A stretch of DNA of 64,000 nucleotides from Zunongwangia profunda SM-A87 (GTDB lineage: Bacteria; Bacteroidota; Bacteroidia; Flavobacteriales; Flavobacteriaceae): contig NC_014041.1 in the NCBI RefSeq assembly GCF_000023465.1, positions 2,796,001-2,860,000 on the forward strand. Direction: 5' to 3'. Below are positions 53,231 to 62,719 of this stretch, one piece after another (position 1 is the first letter of the stretch; each line of letters starts with the position of its first letter). Below the pieces are notes generated by a model. That model had not been told where the DNA came from and ran no database searches. It worked only from the letters and a program-made list of their open reading frames with translations. The position numbers were made by a program, and so were the translations under genes.

Positions 53231-55561
53231 TTGAAATTATATACATTACTTCTTATTTTTTTTCTCAGTATATCCATTTATGCCCAGTGTCCATCAGGAA
53301 ATATTACTATCAGTTCTCAAGCGGAATTTGATAAATTTGCCAGAAATTATTCAAACTGTAAAACTATAGACGGAAATTTTACAATTACCGGAACTGTGAC
53401 CAGTTTGGCACCTCTTCAAAATATAGAAGAAATTAAAGGGAATTTGACGATTAGAAATACCAATATTGTTGATTTTACCATAAATCTTGCGATTTCAAAA
53501 ATTGATGGTAATCTTCGTATACTGGAAAATAGCAGTCTAAAAGACCTTAATTCCTTCAACGAACTAGTAGAGGTAAATGATATTTATATAGAAGATATAA
53601 AAGGGTATTTAAAGGGCTTTGATAAATTAGAGAAGGTAAATACTATAGACCTGAAAAGGCTTGGAATGTCGCTGGATGCATTTCAAAACCTAAAATTTAT
53701 CGAAAAGAATCTACAAATGGATAAGGCAGGTTTGGTCTTAAGTATATTTCCTGCCTTTAATAAAGTAGTATATATTAAGGGTTCTCTTATAATGGAAGAT
53801 TATGCACATGGGGTAGGATTATTTTCTGAACTAAAATATGTTGGAAATAACTTGTACATTAGAAGAACGGGTATCAATGAAATAGAAGGATTTAATAAGC
53901 TAGAATCCATAGGTAGCTTGGGAGGGGGAAATTTTGAAATTAGTGAATCCATGGAACTAACAGTATTTACAGGATTTAATAATTTAGAAAGAGTCTATGG
54001 TCATATGATTATAAAAGATAACCCTGAATTACCAAGCATTAGCGGATTTCGCAACCTTCACAAAATTGACAAAACCTTAAGTATTCAGAATAATAACGCG
54101 TTACCAGCCTTAACGGGACTGGAAAGGCTAACTTCAGTTAGTGGTAATTTAGGGGTTATCGGTCTTACTGTTTCCAACAATGAAAGTTTAATCGACTGCT
54201 CCGCAATTTGTAATCTTTTAGCTAATGGCGGAGTTTACGACGAGGTAAGAATTGTAAACAATCCTTCTAAATGCAGTAGCAGGCAGGAAATAGAGGAACA
54301 ATGTCTGCCAGATTTTGATAATGATGGAATTCCCGACGATATTGATTTGGATGATGATAACGACGGAATTCCAGATATCATTGAAGATAAAGGTATTCCA
54401 GGTCGGGATACAGATCATGATGGTTATCCGGATAAAAGAGATTTAGATAGTGACAATGATGGTTGTTTTGATGTTATTGAAGCGGGATTTAACGATCCAG
54501 ATCATAATGGAACCTTAGGGAGTTTACCGGATACCGTAGATGAAAACGGGTTAATTATTAACGAGTCATCAGGGTATGAAGAACCGTTAGATGCAGATAA
54601 TAATGGTATTGCTGATTTTCAGGAAGCATTTTTACTTCATCCTGGGGATGATGCAAGTCTTCATCTATGCCAAAATGGAAGCATAGTAGATCTATTTACT
54701 TATTTGGGTGCCAATGCTCAGGCAGGCGGGATCTGGAGTCCCAAATTAAGTTCTAATTCTTCGATTTTTGATCCTTCTTTAGATCCCGAAGGACTTTATA
54801 GTTATACAGTGAATAATTATTGTGTATCAAAAACTGCTATAATTGAAGTAACTTTTACAGACCAGCCTGACCCTGGATTAGGCTCAAGTATTGCTGTATG
54901 TAAATATGAGAAACCATTTGATTTAATTGATTATTTAGGAGGAACCCCAGATTCAAATGGCTATTGGGAACCTGCTTTACCAGGTGGTAAGTTCGATCCT
55001 CAATTAAATAAGCCGGGAAAATATATATACAATGTTTCAAATGCTAATTGTGAAGTGCTATCGGCCGCCATTGAGATTACACTTTTGACCAGGAATGAAG
55101 CTGTAAATTATCAATTAGCTAAGAAGGCTAATAATAATGGCTCTTACGACATTAATATTGAAACTGAATATGAATCAGATTACATATTTACATTGGATAA
55201 TCATATTAACAATACTACAGGAAATTTTTATCGCGTAGCACCAGGGACTCATAAAATTGATATCACAGAAGTCAATGGATGTTCTTATATCAGCGAACAA
55301 ATTCATCTGATTGGATTCCCTAATTATTTTACACCAAACAACGACGGGGCTAATGATACCTGGAAGCCTGTTGGAATTGGGGATAAGGAGGTAGAAGTCT
55401 CCATTTTTGATAGGTATGGGAATTTAATAGCTATCCTAAATAAAGAAGAGGAGTGGGATGGTACTTTTAATGGCAAACCACTTCCTGAAGACGATTATTG
55501 GTTTCATGCTATTATTGATTTAGAACTGGAAGAAAAAGGCCATTTTAGCCTAATTCGTTAA
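53231..55561 (+). CDS. Secreted T9SS-sorted protein with L-domain-like and TSP3-type repeats
   Basis: The 776-residue protein starts with TTG; the next residues K-L-Y-T-L-L-L-I form a signal peptide (1-19). Residues 40-310 form leucine/isoleucine-rich beta repeats like receptor L-domains, with repeated 'I-x-G-N-L-x-I' units. Calcium-binding D-x-D-x-D-G-x-x-D repeats follow near 360-430. Two Ig/PKD-like segments lead to a type B sorting domain at the C-terminus ('Y-F-T-P-N-N-D-G', 'I-F-D-R-Y-G', 'W-D-G-T-F-N-G', 'K-G-H-F-S-L-I-R'). A role in surface adhesion or glycan binding is inferred. Confidence 0.87.
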   Translation: MKLYTLLLIFFLSISIYAQCPSGNITISSQAEFDKFARNYSNCKTIDGNFTITGTVTSLAPLQNIEEIKGNLTIRNTNIVDFTINLAISKIDGNLRILENSSLKDLNSFNELVEVNDIYIEDIKGYLKGFDKLEKVNTIDLKRLGMSLDAFQNLKFIEKNLQMDKAGLVLSIFPAFNKVVYIKGSLIMEDYAHGVGLFSELKYVGNNLYIRRTGINEIEGFNKLESIGSLGGGNFEISESMELTVFTGFNNLERVYGHMIIKDNPELPSISGFRNLHKIDKTLSIQNNNALPALTGLERLTSVSGNLGVIGLTVSNNESLIDCSAICNLLANGGVYDEVRIVNNPSKCSSRQEIEEQCLPDFDNDGIPDDIDLDDDNDGIPDIIEDKGIPGRDTDHDGYPDKRDLDSDNDGCFDVIEAGFNDPDHNGTLGSLPDTVDENGLIINESSGYEEPLDADNNGIADFQEAFLLHPGDDASLHLCQNGSIVDLFTYLGANAQAGGIWSPKLSSNSSIFDPSLDPEGLYSYTVNNYCVSKTAIIEVTFTDQPDPGLGSSIAVCKYEKPFDLIDYLGGTPDSNGYWEPALPGGKFDPQLNKPGKYIYNVSNANCEVLSAAIEITLLTRNEAVNYQLAKKANNNGSYDINIETEYESDYIFTLDNHINNTTGNFYRVAPGTHKIDITEVNGCSYISEQIHLIGFPNYFTPNNDGANDTWKPVGIGDKEVEVSIFDRYGNLIAILNKEEEWDGTFNGKPLPEDDYWFHAIIDLELEEKGHFSLIR

Positions 55562-55796
55562 ATAAGGACTTATAGTGTTTTTTACTACAATCTTATCGAC
55601 AAACTACCGTTATAAAAGTTGAAATACCTTTTGTGTTCATAAAATTTCATGAAAGACTAAACAAAACGAAGAAATGGCATTACAATTGCATTATCTATTT
55701 ACAAATATTTAGTTTAAAAATACAGTATTAATTTTTAGCCGTAGCGTTTTTACACCCTACTATTAACGAAGGCTCTTAGATAAAACAATCACATCG

Positions 55797-56339
55797 ATGA
55801 GTTTGTTCGTATCTTACATTGTTGGCTTTTTGTTGCTGGTTAGTTTGGGGATATTTGCTATTTCTGGCTCAACCCTTGTTTTATTCATCTTATTTCCTCT
55901 TTTTCTAATTATGATCTGCAATAGCGGAGTACTGGAAGAAAATGAGGAGGAGCAATCTTCACACCATCTTTATATCGATCATAGTGCCGCCCTGGAATAT
56001 GTAAGGCTTCTCGATAAAATCATGCAAAGGGAAAAATTTTATTTAATTCAGAATTTAAAAATAGATGAAATCAGCAGGCATCTTATGCTCACCTCAAAAG
56101 AGCTGGATTATATTCTTAAAAAATCGAAGCAGTGCACTTTTAATCAATATCTGGACGATTTAAGGGTGTTGGAGGTAAGGGAAATGATCAATATCCCCGA
56201 GTATGAAGAATGCGATTTAGCATGCCTTGCCGAAGCTTGTGGTTTTAGCAACTTTGCCGATTTTGAAACTGCCCTATGCAGGGTTTTCAATACCAATCCG
56301 CAAGAATTTCGTGAACGTTTTATAGAGCAGGATGTTTAA
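55797..56339 (+). CDS. Membrane-tethered AraC-like HTH protein
   Basis: The 180-residue protein has one or two hydrophobic helices (about 5-42), an acidic linker and a C-terminal AraC-type double helix-turn-helix (about 80-175). The first helical motif is 'I-D-E-I-S-R-H-L-M-L-T-S-K-E-L' and the second 'L-A-C-L-A-E-A-C-G-F-S-N-F-A-D-F-E-T-A'. It lacks an effector domain and may sense something at the membrane. It stands alone between the T9SS protein and azoreductase genes. Confidence 0.68.
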   Translation: MSLFVSYIVGFLLLVSLGIFAISGSTLVLFILFPLFLIMICNSGVLEENEEEQSSHHLYIDHSAALEYVRLLDKIMQREKFYLIQNLKIDEISRHLMLTSKELDYILKKSKQCTFNQYLDDLRVLEVREMINIPEYEECDLACLAEACGFSNFADFETALCRVFNTNPQEFRERFIEQDV

Positions 56340-56523
56340 ACTACTAAACTAAATGTTAGTAGTAACATCTATGGAAGTACCGTTTATCGCAGGAGTATTG
56401 TTTATATATTTGTATATACAAATGTTGATGGAAAATCAGGATCATGTTTTCCGATCTTGATAAGTTTTAATATTAGGACAGAATATAGAACACTCGAAAT
56501 AAATAAACAATTTCTTATAAATG

Positions 56524-56544
56524 TCTCACGGATTTATCCTGAGA
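56524..56544. promoter_or_regulatory. Imperfect dyad upstream of the azoreductase gene
   Basis: TCTCA-C-GGAT-TT-ATCC-TGAGA is a 9-bp dyad with one bulged base, 22 bp before the azoR start. It is a candidate operator for a regulator outside this window. Confidence 0.35.
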
Positions 56545-56566
56545 AAGTTTACTTAAAATACCTATT

Positions 56567-57169
56567 ATGAAAAAGATACTTCATGTGATTTCTAGCTTAA
56601 ACGGACAGAACTCTTATAGTATGGCTTTAGGAAATAAAATTTTAGAGCAGCTAAAAAAAGAAAATCCTGATAGTGAAGTTGTAGAAAGAAACCTCGTTGC
56701 AGAAGATTTTCCACATATCACTGCAGATAAATGGCAGGCCATCATTACTCCCGAAGAAAACAGAACCGAAGCACAAAGAGAAACTATAGCTTTTCAGGAC
56801 GAAGTTATCCAGGAATTACTTGATGCCGATATTTTGGTTATTGGTGCACCTTTATACAATTTCGGAATTCCATCACAACTAAAAGCATGGATCGATCACC
56901 TGGCTAAATCGGGAGTTACTTTTAAATACACTGAAGAAGGTCCACAAGGATTAGTTAGTGGTAAAAAAGTATATATCGCGATGAGTTCAGGAGGAGTGTA
57001 TTCTGAAAATCCTGCTTACGATTTCGTATCCGATTATCTGATCAAAGTATTGGGCTTCCTTGGCATGACAGACGTAGAATTGATAAGAGTAGAAGGTATT
57101 GCCATTCCAGAATTAAGAGATGAAGCGCTGAATAAAGCTGAAAAGCAATTAGCAACATCGCTGGCTTAA
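56567..57169 (+). CDS. azoR: FMN-dependent NADH-azoreductase
   Basis: The 200-residue flavodoxin-like protein opens 'L-H-V-I-S-S-L-N-G-Q-N-S-Y-S' (FMN phosphate loop). It has 'G-A-P-L-Y-N-F-G-I-P-S-Q-L-K-A-W-I-D' near 95-112 and 'M-S-S-G-G-V-Y' near 140, all AzoR hallmarks. It reduces quinones and azo compounds with NADH. It is followed by a terminator. Confidence 0.92.
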   Translation: MKKILHVISSLNGQNSYSMALGNKILEQLKKENPDSEVVERNLVAEDFPHITADKWQAIITPEENRTEAQRETIAFQDEVIQELLDADILVIGAPLYNFGIPSQLKAWIDHLAKSGVTFKYTEEGPQGLVSGKKVYIAMSSGGVYSENPAYDFVSDYLIKVLGFLGMTDVELIRVEGIAIPELRDEALNKAEKQLATSLA

Positions 57170-57202
57170 TGCGCTGAAAGAAGAAAAAGAAAAATGACCA
57201 TC

Positions 57203-57236
57203 AGCCTTTCGGTATACTATCCGAAAGGCTTTTTTT
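57203..57236 (+). terminator. Rho-independent terminator after azoR
   Basis: The stem AGCCTTTCGG/CCGAAAGGCT is followed by a T6 run. Confidence 0.9.
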
Positions 57237-57287
57237 ATAGTTGGTGTTGCCTGGGATAAATAAAAGAATAACCTAATTCGATGAATA

Positions 57288-58115
57288 ATGAATTTAGCAG
57301 ACATATATAAGATTTCAACAGATTTTAAAACCACCCCAAAAATGCCCGTATTATTTTTTGGGCATGGAAGCCCGATGAATGCTATTGAAGAAAATGAATT
57401 TGTGGCTAATTGGCGAAAAGTTGCTGCAAGCTTACCAAAACCAAAGACTATTTTATGTATTTCGGCACACTGGATTACGGGAGGAACAGCCGTTACGGCC
57501 ATGAGTAATCCAAGAACTATTCATGATTTTGGAGGTTTTCCACAGGCATTATTTGATGTTGAGTATCCGGCCAGGGGAAATTCCAAACTGGCGGAAGTAA
57601 CAGCTGGTTTACTCACCGGCGAAAATATTCATTTAGATCATCAGTGGGGATTAGATCACGGTGCCTGGAGTGTGCTTAAACATCTGTATCCTGAAGCAAA
57701 CATCCCAATCGTTCAGCTAAGTTTAGATGCTTATAAAAGTCCGCAGCAACATTACAGGCTGGCTAAAGAACTAGCGATACTTAGGAGAAAAGGAATTTTA
57801 ATTTTAGGCAGCGGCAATATAGTGCATAACTTACATCTTATCGACTGGCCTCATATGAATAAGATAGATCATGCCTTCGATTGGGCGAGGGATGCCGATA
57901 CTAAAATTAAAAATTTAATACTTTCCAAAGACCATAACGCACTTCAGGACTACGCGAATTTAGGAACAGCGGTAAAGCTTGCGGTCCCCACATCAGATCA
58001 TTATTTGCCATTACTATACATTCTGGCCCTACAGGAGGATAATGATAAGCTGGAATTTTTTAATGACAAAGCGGTAGGCGGTTCGCTAACGATGACCTCT
58101 TTAAAACTCAGTTAG
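57288..58115 (+). CDS. LigB-type extradiol dioxygenase (YgiD/DODA-like)
   Basis: The 275-residue protein has the metal-binding and catalytic histidines in F-F-G-H-G-S-P (22-28), I-S-A-H-W near 58-62, G-L-D-H-G-A-W near 122 and G-S-G-N-I-V-H-N-L near 175. This is the class III extradiol dioxygenase fold, of the 4,5-DOPA dioxygenase/YgiD group. The native substrate is unknown. It follows azoR by about 120 bp past the terminator, so likely its own transcript. Confidence 0.9.
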   Translation: MNLADIYKISTDFKTTPKMPVLFFGHGSPMNAIEENEFVANWRKVAASLPKPKTILCISAHWITGGTAVTAMSNPRTIHDFGGFPQALFDVEYPARGNSKLAEVTAGLLTGENIHLDHQWGLDHGAWSVLKHLYPEANIPIVQLSLDAYKSPQQHYRLAKELAILRRKGILILGSGNIVHNLHLIDWPHMNKIDHAFDWARDADTKIKNLILSKDHNALQDYANLGTAVKLAVPTSDHYLPLLYILALQEDNDKLEFFNDKAVGGSLTMTSLKLS

Positions 58116-58244
58116 CAAACAAGCTTGTCACTTTACACAGCGGGCTGCAAGATAGTTTTTAACCTTAAACATACACTTATTTAAAATACACGTAACACCT
58201 TTTAATTCATAAGCTTATAAATTTATGAGTAATAAATTATTGTT

Positions 58245-58427
58245 ATGGATAAGCGTATGATGCTGAAAGGGAACGCCAAGCTTAAGCCCACTAAAAATTA
58301 TTTCTTAAAGGATAATTTTCAGGAAATACTGGTGGCGATTTTTGTGCAACGTAGATTAAGTGCGATGATCTCACCATTTATTCTGAAGAAAAAAAATCAT
58401 ATCCATTTTTTTAGAATATCGCATTAA
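58245..58427 (+). CDS. Possible small basic protein coupled to the glycosyltransferase gene
   Basis: A 60-residue basic frame (many K/R, C-terminal H-rich) ends in TAA whose last base is the A of the next gene's ATG (TAATG). The overlap suggests translational coupling, but no family is recognised and no strong promoter precedes it. It may be spurious. Confidence 0.38.
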   Translation: MDKRMMLKGNAKLKPTKNYFLKDNFQEILVAIFVQRRLSAMISPFILKKKNHIHFFRISH

Positions 58428-59452
58428 TGAAAATACTTTATGCGATCCAGGGCACCGGCAATGGGCATCTTAGTCGGGCGTTGGAAATTATCCCTATTTT
58501 ACAAAAAAAAGGAGCGGTTGATCTTTTGGTCAGCGGTATTCAGGGCGATTTAAAATTACCTTACGACGTTAAATATCAGCTGAAAGGCCTTAGTTTTATC
58601 TTCGGAAAAAAAGGTGGTGTGGATATTTGGAACACCTATCGCAAAAACCGACTGAAACGCCTGTACAAAGAAATAAAAAGTGTGCCGGTACAGGAATATG
58701 ATCTCGTTATAAACGATTTTGAGCCGGTAACGGCCTGGGCATGTACGATGGCTCATAAAAACTGTTTTGGATTAAGTCATCAATCGGCCGTATTACATCC
58801 TTTAGCGCCAAAACCTTTAAAGGAAGACTGGTTAGGATTAAAAATTTTAAAGCAGTATGCACCCTGCAGCTTTAGTTTTGGGTTTCATTTTAGGGCTTTT
58901 GATGATCGTATTTTTACACCGGTGATACGGTCTGAGATAAGACAGATTCAGCCGGAAAAATTAGCCCATTACACCGTATACCTTCCTTCGTATTCCGATA
59001 AAAAATTGCTTAAACTGTTTAGTAGTTTTCCAGCATTCAGGTTCGAGATATTTTCAAAACATTTTAAAAAGGCTTCCACAATCGATAATATTATCATTCG
59101 CCCGGTAAACAACCAGGATTTTGTAAAGAGCCTAAGCACATGTAGTGGCGTAATTTGCGGAGCGGGCTTTGAAACCCCGGCCGAGGCCTTATTTCTAAAG
59201 AAAAAATTGTTGGTGGTACCCATGAAAGGTCAGTTTGAACAGCAATGCAACGCCGCGATGCTGAAAACAATGGGGGTTACCGTACTTAAAAATCTAAAAA
59301 AGAAGTCTTGTCATGCCATTGAACCATGGCTTTTAAAAGATGAGATTATCGAGGTGGATTTTCCTGATGAAACCGAAAAAATTATTGATCGGTTAATCGC
59401 CACCGCTCAAAAAGACCTGAAGTCTCCTGTACCTCCTAAGCAAATTGTATAA
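58427..59452 (+). CDS. Glycosyltransferase-like protein, GT28/MurG-like fold
   Basis: The 341-residue protein opens 'I-L-Y-A-I-Q-G-T-G-N-G-H-L-S-R-A-L' (glycine-rich N-domain loop). The C-terminal half has 'V-I-C-G-A-G-F-E-T-P-A-E-A-L-F-L-K-K-K-L-L-V-V-P', the nucleotide-sugar binding segment of GT-B enzymes. No signal peptide is present. The acceptor is unknown. Its start overlaps the small frame upstream. Confidence 0.82.
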   Translation: MKILYAIQGTGNGHLSRALEIIPILQKKGAVDLLVSGIQGDLKLPYDVKYQLKGLSFIFGKKGGVDIWNTYRKNRLKRLYKEIKSVPVQEYDLVINDFEPVTAWACTMAHKNCFGLSHQSAVLHPLAPKPLKEDWLGLKILKQYAPCSFSFGFHFRAFDDRIFTPVIRSEIRQIQPEKLAHYTVYLPSYSDKKLLKLFSSFPAFRFEIFSKHFKKASTIDNIIIRPVNNQDFVKSLSTCSGVICGAGFETPAEALFLKKKLLVVPMKGQFEQQCNAAMLKTMGVTVLKNLKKKSCHAIEPWLLKDEIIEVDFPDETEKIIDRLIATAQKDLKSPVPPKQIV

Positions 59453-59630
59453 ATAAAGCCTTTGTTTGATAAACAAACCAATGGTGATTTTTGTACGATG
59501 CATCAGTGATGTATCAGCTGCGTATAAGCAAAAGCGGTGAAGAAATGGTAAAACTAAAGATCAAAGCGCTACAGATGATTTCTTAGGGCTTTAAAAAACT
59601 AAAATCAAATAATCAATATAGATTTATCTT

Positions 59631-61049
59631 GTGAAACAAGCACATTTTTCAGCATTAAAGCGTAGTGATTTCGGGAATGATTTTATTTGGGGAACTTCTA
59701 CCGCAGCTTTTCAAATTGAAGGAAGTCCCTATAGCGATGGTAAAAAGGCATCAATATGGGACGAATTTTCCCATAAGAAAGGAAAAATCTACGAGGGACA
59801 AAATGCTGATGTTGCCTGTGATTTCTATCATCGATTCCGTGAAGACTTACAGTTAATGAAATCGATGAATATTTCAAATTTCCGATTTTCGATTTCCTGG
59901 TCCCGGATTTTACCTGATGGTACCGGAGCGGTTAATTCAGCCGGTCTTGATTTTTATGATCGGCTTATTGATGAATGTTTAAAAATAGGGATTACACCCT
60001 GGGTGACACTCTATCACTGGGATTTACCGCAGGCCCTGGAACGTAAAGGGGGCTGGACCAATCGAGACATCATTAACTGGTTTAGTGAATACGTGAAAAT
60101 TTGTGTAACACGATTTGGTGATCGTGTAAACAACTGGATGGTTTTAAACGAACCTTTGGTATTTTTAGGAGCAGGGCATTTTTTGGGAATTCATGCGCCG
60201 GGTAGGAGAGGGGTTAAAAATTTTATACCCGCCATGCATCATGCTTCCCTGTGCCAGGCAATTGGGGGGAGTATCTTGCGAGATCATAATCCAAACCTGA
60301 ATATTGGTACCACATTTTCCTGTTCGTATATTGAAGCCTACCGGGATCGTGAAAAAGATCATAAAGCCGCTAAGCGGGTAGATTGCCTGGTCAACCGATT
60401 GTTTTTGGAACTCAGCCTGGGCTACGGGTATCCTTTCGAGGAATTGCCATTTTTAAAGCGGGTGGATAAATTTTATAAGCCTGAAGATGATCAATTGTTA
60501 GCCTTTGAATTCGACTTTATCGGTATCCAGAATTATACCCGTGAACTTGTAAAAAATGCCTGGTGGATTCCGTATCTACAGGCCACCAATATCAAGGCAG
60601 AAAAGCGAAACCTGCCAACAACTGAAATGGGCTGGGAAATATATCCCGAAGGACTTTTCCAACTGCTAAAAAAATATGACGCATATCCCGGAGTAAAAAA
60701 TATACTGGTGACCGAAAATGGCGCTGCCTTTCCGGATCATCTAATCAACGGCCAGGTAAAAGATGAAAAGAGACAACAGTATCTTCAGCAATATATGGGA
60801 GCGGTCTTAAAAGCCAGGAATCAAGGCATTAATGTAAACGGCTATTTTGTATGGAGCTTTACCGATAATTTTGAGTGGGCCGAGGGCTACCATCCCAGAT
60901 TCGGACTCGTATACATCGATTACAAAACCCAACAACGTATTATTAAAAATTCGGGGCTATGGTATCGTGATTTTTTACAAACTCCGGAAACGCCTAAAAA
61001 AGCCATGCAGCGTTCCTCCGTTCAGCATTCTAATTTTTTTAAACCCTAG
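59631..61049 (+). CDS. Family 1 beta-glucosidase
   Basis: The 472-residue protein starts with GTG. It has the GH1 opening 'F-I-W-G-T-S-T-A-A-F-Q-I-E-G' near 17-30, acid/base Glu in L-N-E-P near 172 and nucleophile Glu in V-T-E-N-G near 361. The C-terminus has 'W-S-F-T-D-N-F-E-W'. No signal peptide, so it probably acts on imported oligosaccharides. It converges on the sulfatase gene across a long hairpin. Confidence 0.93.
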   Translation: MKQAHFSALKRSDFGNDFIWGTSTAAFQIEGSPYSDGKKASIWDEFSHKKGKIYEGQNADVACDFYHRFREDLQLMKSMNISNFRFSISWSRILPDGTGAVNSAGLDFYDRLIDECLKIGITPWVTLYHWDLPQALERKGGWTNRDIINWFSEYVKICVTRFGDRVNNWMVLNEPLVFLGAGHFLGIHAPGRRGVKNFIPAMHHASLCQAIGGSILRDHNPNLNIGTTFSCSYIEAYRDREKDHKAAKRVDCLVNRLFLELSLGYGYPFEELPFLKRVDKFYKPEDDQLLAFEFDFIGIQNYTRELVKNAWWIPYLQATNIKAEKRNLPTTEMGWEIYPEGLFQLLKKYDAYPGVKNILVTENGAAFPDHLINGQVKDEKRQQYLQQYMGAVLKARNQGINVNGYFVWSFTDNFEWAEGYHPRFGLVYIDYKTQQRIIKNSGLWYRDFLQTPETPKKAMQRSSVQHSNFFKP

Positions 61050-61081
61050 GAACCCTCTTTTCAGATCATGAATATCATCAA

Positions 61082-61120
61082 CCTTAACTGCCAGCCGGTT
61101 TCATCGGCTGGCAGTTAAGG
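61082..61120. terminator. Long perfect hairpin between convergent genes
   Basis: A 16-bp perfect stem CCTTAACTGCCAGCCG (61082-61097) pairs with 61105-61120 around a 7-base loop. No T-run follows on either side, so it may be a transcription barrier or rho-dependent end rather than a classic terminator. Confidence 0.6.
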
Positions 61121-61170
61121 CTTATAAAATGGCTATTTTAAAAAGATTTTGTTTTTCTGGCACCTGTTCG

Positions 61171-62646
61171 TTACTCCTCTTTTTCCAATTCCGGCATTTT
61201 TTGATACCAATGGGTAACTTGAGTCGTCATTTTTTTTACTTTTCCGGGATACTCTGTGGCAATATTGTTGGTTTCCGCCGGATCTTTTACAAGATTATAC
61301 AATGCCGGCCTGCCGCCATCATAGTCACAAACCAGTTTAAAATCACCCGCTCTCATCGCTAAATCGGGGAGAGCTTGCTCAAAATCCTCATATGTTTTAC
61401 GATCTGGTGGTCTGCTCCAAAAAATAGGTGCTTTACGGGAATGACTGTTTTTTCCCAGCATAGTTTTAAGCATATTTTCCCCGTCGGTTAGTTCCTCTTT
61501 TTCGGTACCAATACCGGTAAATTGTAATAAGGAAGGTTTTAGATCGATGGCCGAAAAGTAATTTTGAGAATTTCGGGTACCCCGGGCATTTTCCGCAACA
61601 AAATTCGGTCCCCACACAATTAAAGACGATCGGATGCCGCCTTCATATAAATGACCTTTAAATCCGCGTAGTTCTCCAGATTTTCCGGCACCGGGTTCGG
61701 GACCATTATCAGAGCAAAAAACAATCAGTGTATTTTCGCTTAAAGCTTTATTGTTTTTTACATAGTTAAAAAATTTTCCAAACTGTTTATCCATTTCTTT
61801 TAGCACCGCTAAATATAACGCACGTTTTCCGTCTTCTTTGGTAAGGTTATAATCTTCAAATGGCGGCCAAAACGGACTATGAACGTCATCCGGCCAGATA
61901 TTTACATAAAATGGGGTATCTTCAGCGCTGGCCTTATCCATAAAATCAATGGCGGCGTCGATAAAGCCGGTAGTGATTTCAGATCGCTGCATCCAGGTCA
62001 CTTCGCCACCTAAACGTTCGGCATCTTCCCAAATCCGGCCTACGTTGCCTTCCGCATCTTTGGTAAGTGGTAGTAATTTAGGACCAATCCCTTCAAAATT
62101 GGTAAGTGATTCATCAAAACCATAGGTCGTGATTTTGGGAGCTTCTACCACATTCCTTTGGCCGCCCATATGCCATTTTCCAAAATGACCGGTGGCATAC
62201 CCATTCGCCTTTAGATCTTTAGCCAGCATTGGTGCTTCGGGAGCTAACCAGTTGGCCAAACCTCTACGATTATTATGCTGCCTGTCTGAAAGGTAGGAGG
62301 TGATATTCCATCGTTGCGGATAAGTTCCAGTAGATATGGCTACACGAGATGGCGAACAGATCGGCGCGTTTACGTAAAACTGATCAAAACTAATACCTTC
62401 AGCTGCCAGCTGATCTACATTGGGTGTTTTAGCCTCTTGATTTCCAAAGCTGGATAAATCCTGCCACCCCATATCGTCAATAAACACCAGAATGATATTC
62501 GGTTTTTTCTGCTTGTTTTCTTTAGAATCAATCTTCGTTTTGCAACCCCAGCACATACTTATTAGGGCTAGGGTACCTGCTGTAAAAAGCAGGTGACGTA
62601 TAGGTTTGGTAAAATAGGAGGTCACAATGGGTCGTTTTCCGAACAT
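61171..62646 (-). CDS. Secreted lipoprotein-like sulfatase (type I, formylglycine)
   Basis: The 491-residue protein has a hydrophobic signal with a possible lipobox ending at Cys32 or Cys35. The sulfatase core has metal ligands D57-D58 in F-I-D-D-M-G, and the C-x-P-x-R motif with Cys97 (C-S-P-S-R-V-A-I-S-T-G), the residue converted to formylglycine. 'G-H-F-G-K-W-H-M-G' near 153 completes the active site. It removes sulfate from a carbohydrate or other ester; a maturase must be supplied elsewhere. Downstream is GH1; upstream lies the second repeat cluster. Confidence 0.92.
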   Translation of the reverse strand: MFGKRPIVTSYFTKPIRHLLFTAGTLALISMCWGCKTKIDSKENKQKKPNIILVFIDDMGWQDLSSFGNQEAKTPNVDQLAAEGISFDQFYVNAPICSPSRVAISTGTYPQRWNITSYLSDRQHNNRRGLANWLAPEAPMLAKDLKANGYATGHFGKWHMGGQRNVVEAPKITTYGFDESLTNFEGIGPKLLPLTKDAEGNVGRIWEDAERLGGEVTWMQRSEITTGFIDAAIDFMDKASAEDTPFYVNIWPDDVHSPFWPPFEDYNLTKEDGKRALYLAVLKEMDKQFGKFFNYVKNNKALSENTLIVFCSDNGPEPGAGKSGELRGFKGHLYEGGIRSSLIVWGPNFVAENARGTRNSQNYFSAIDLKPSLLQFTGIGTEKEELTDGENMLKTMLGKNSHSRKAPIFWSRPPDRKTYEDFEQALPDLAMRAGDFKLVCDYDGGRPALYNLVKDPAETNNIATEYPGKVKKMTTQVTHWYQKMPELEKEE

Positions 62647-62719
62647 ATTTTTTAGTATAAATGACTTGAGCCAATAAAGTTATAAAATTATTTTCAGTAA
62701 ATAAATCGATTTAGCTGTA

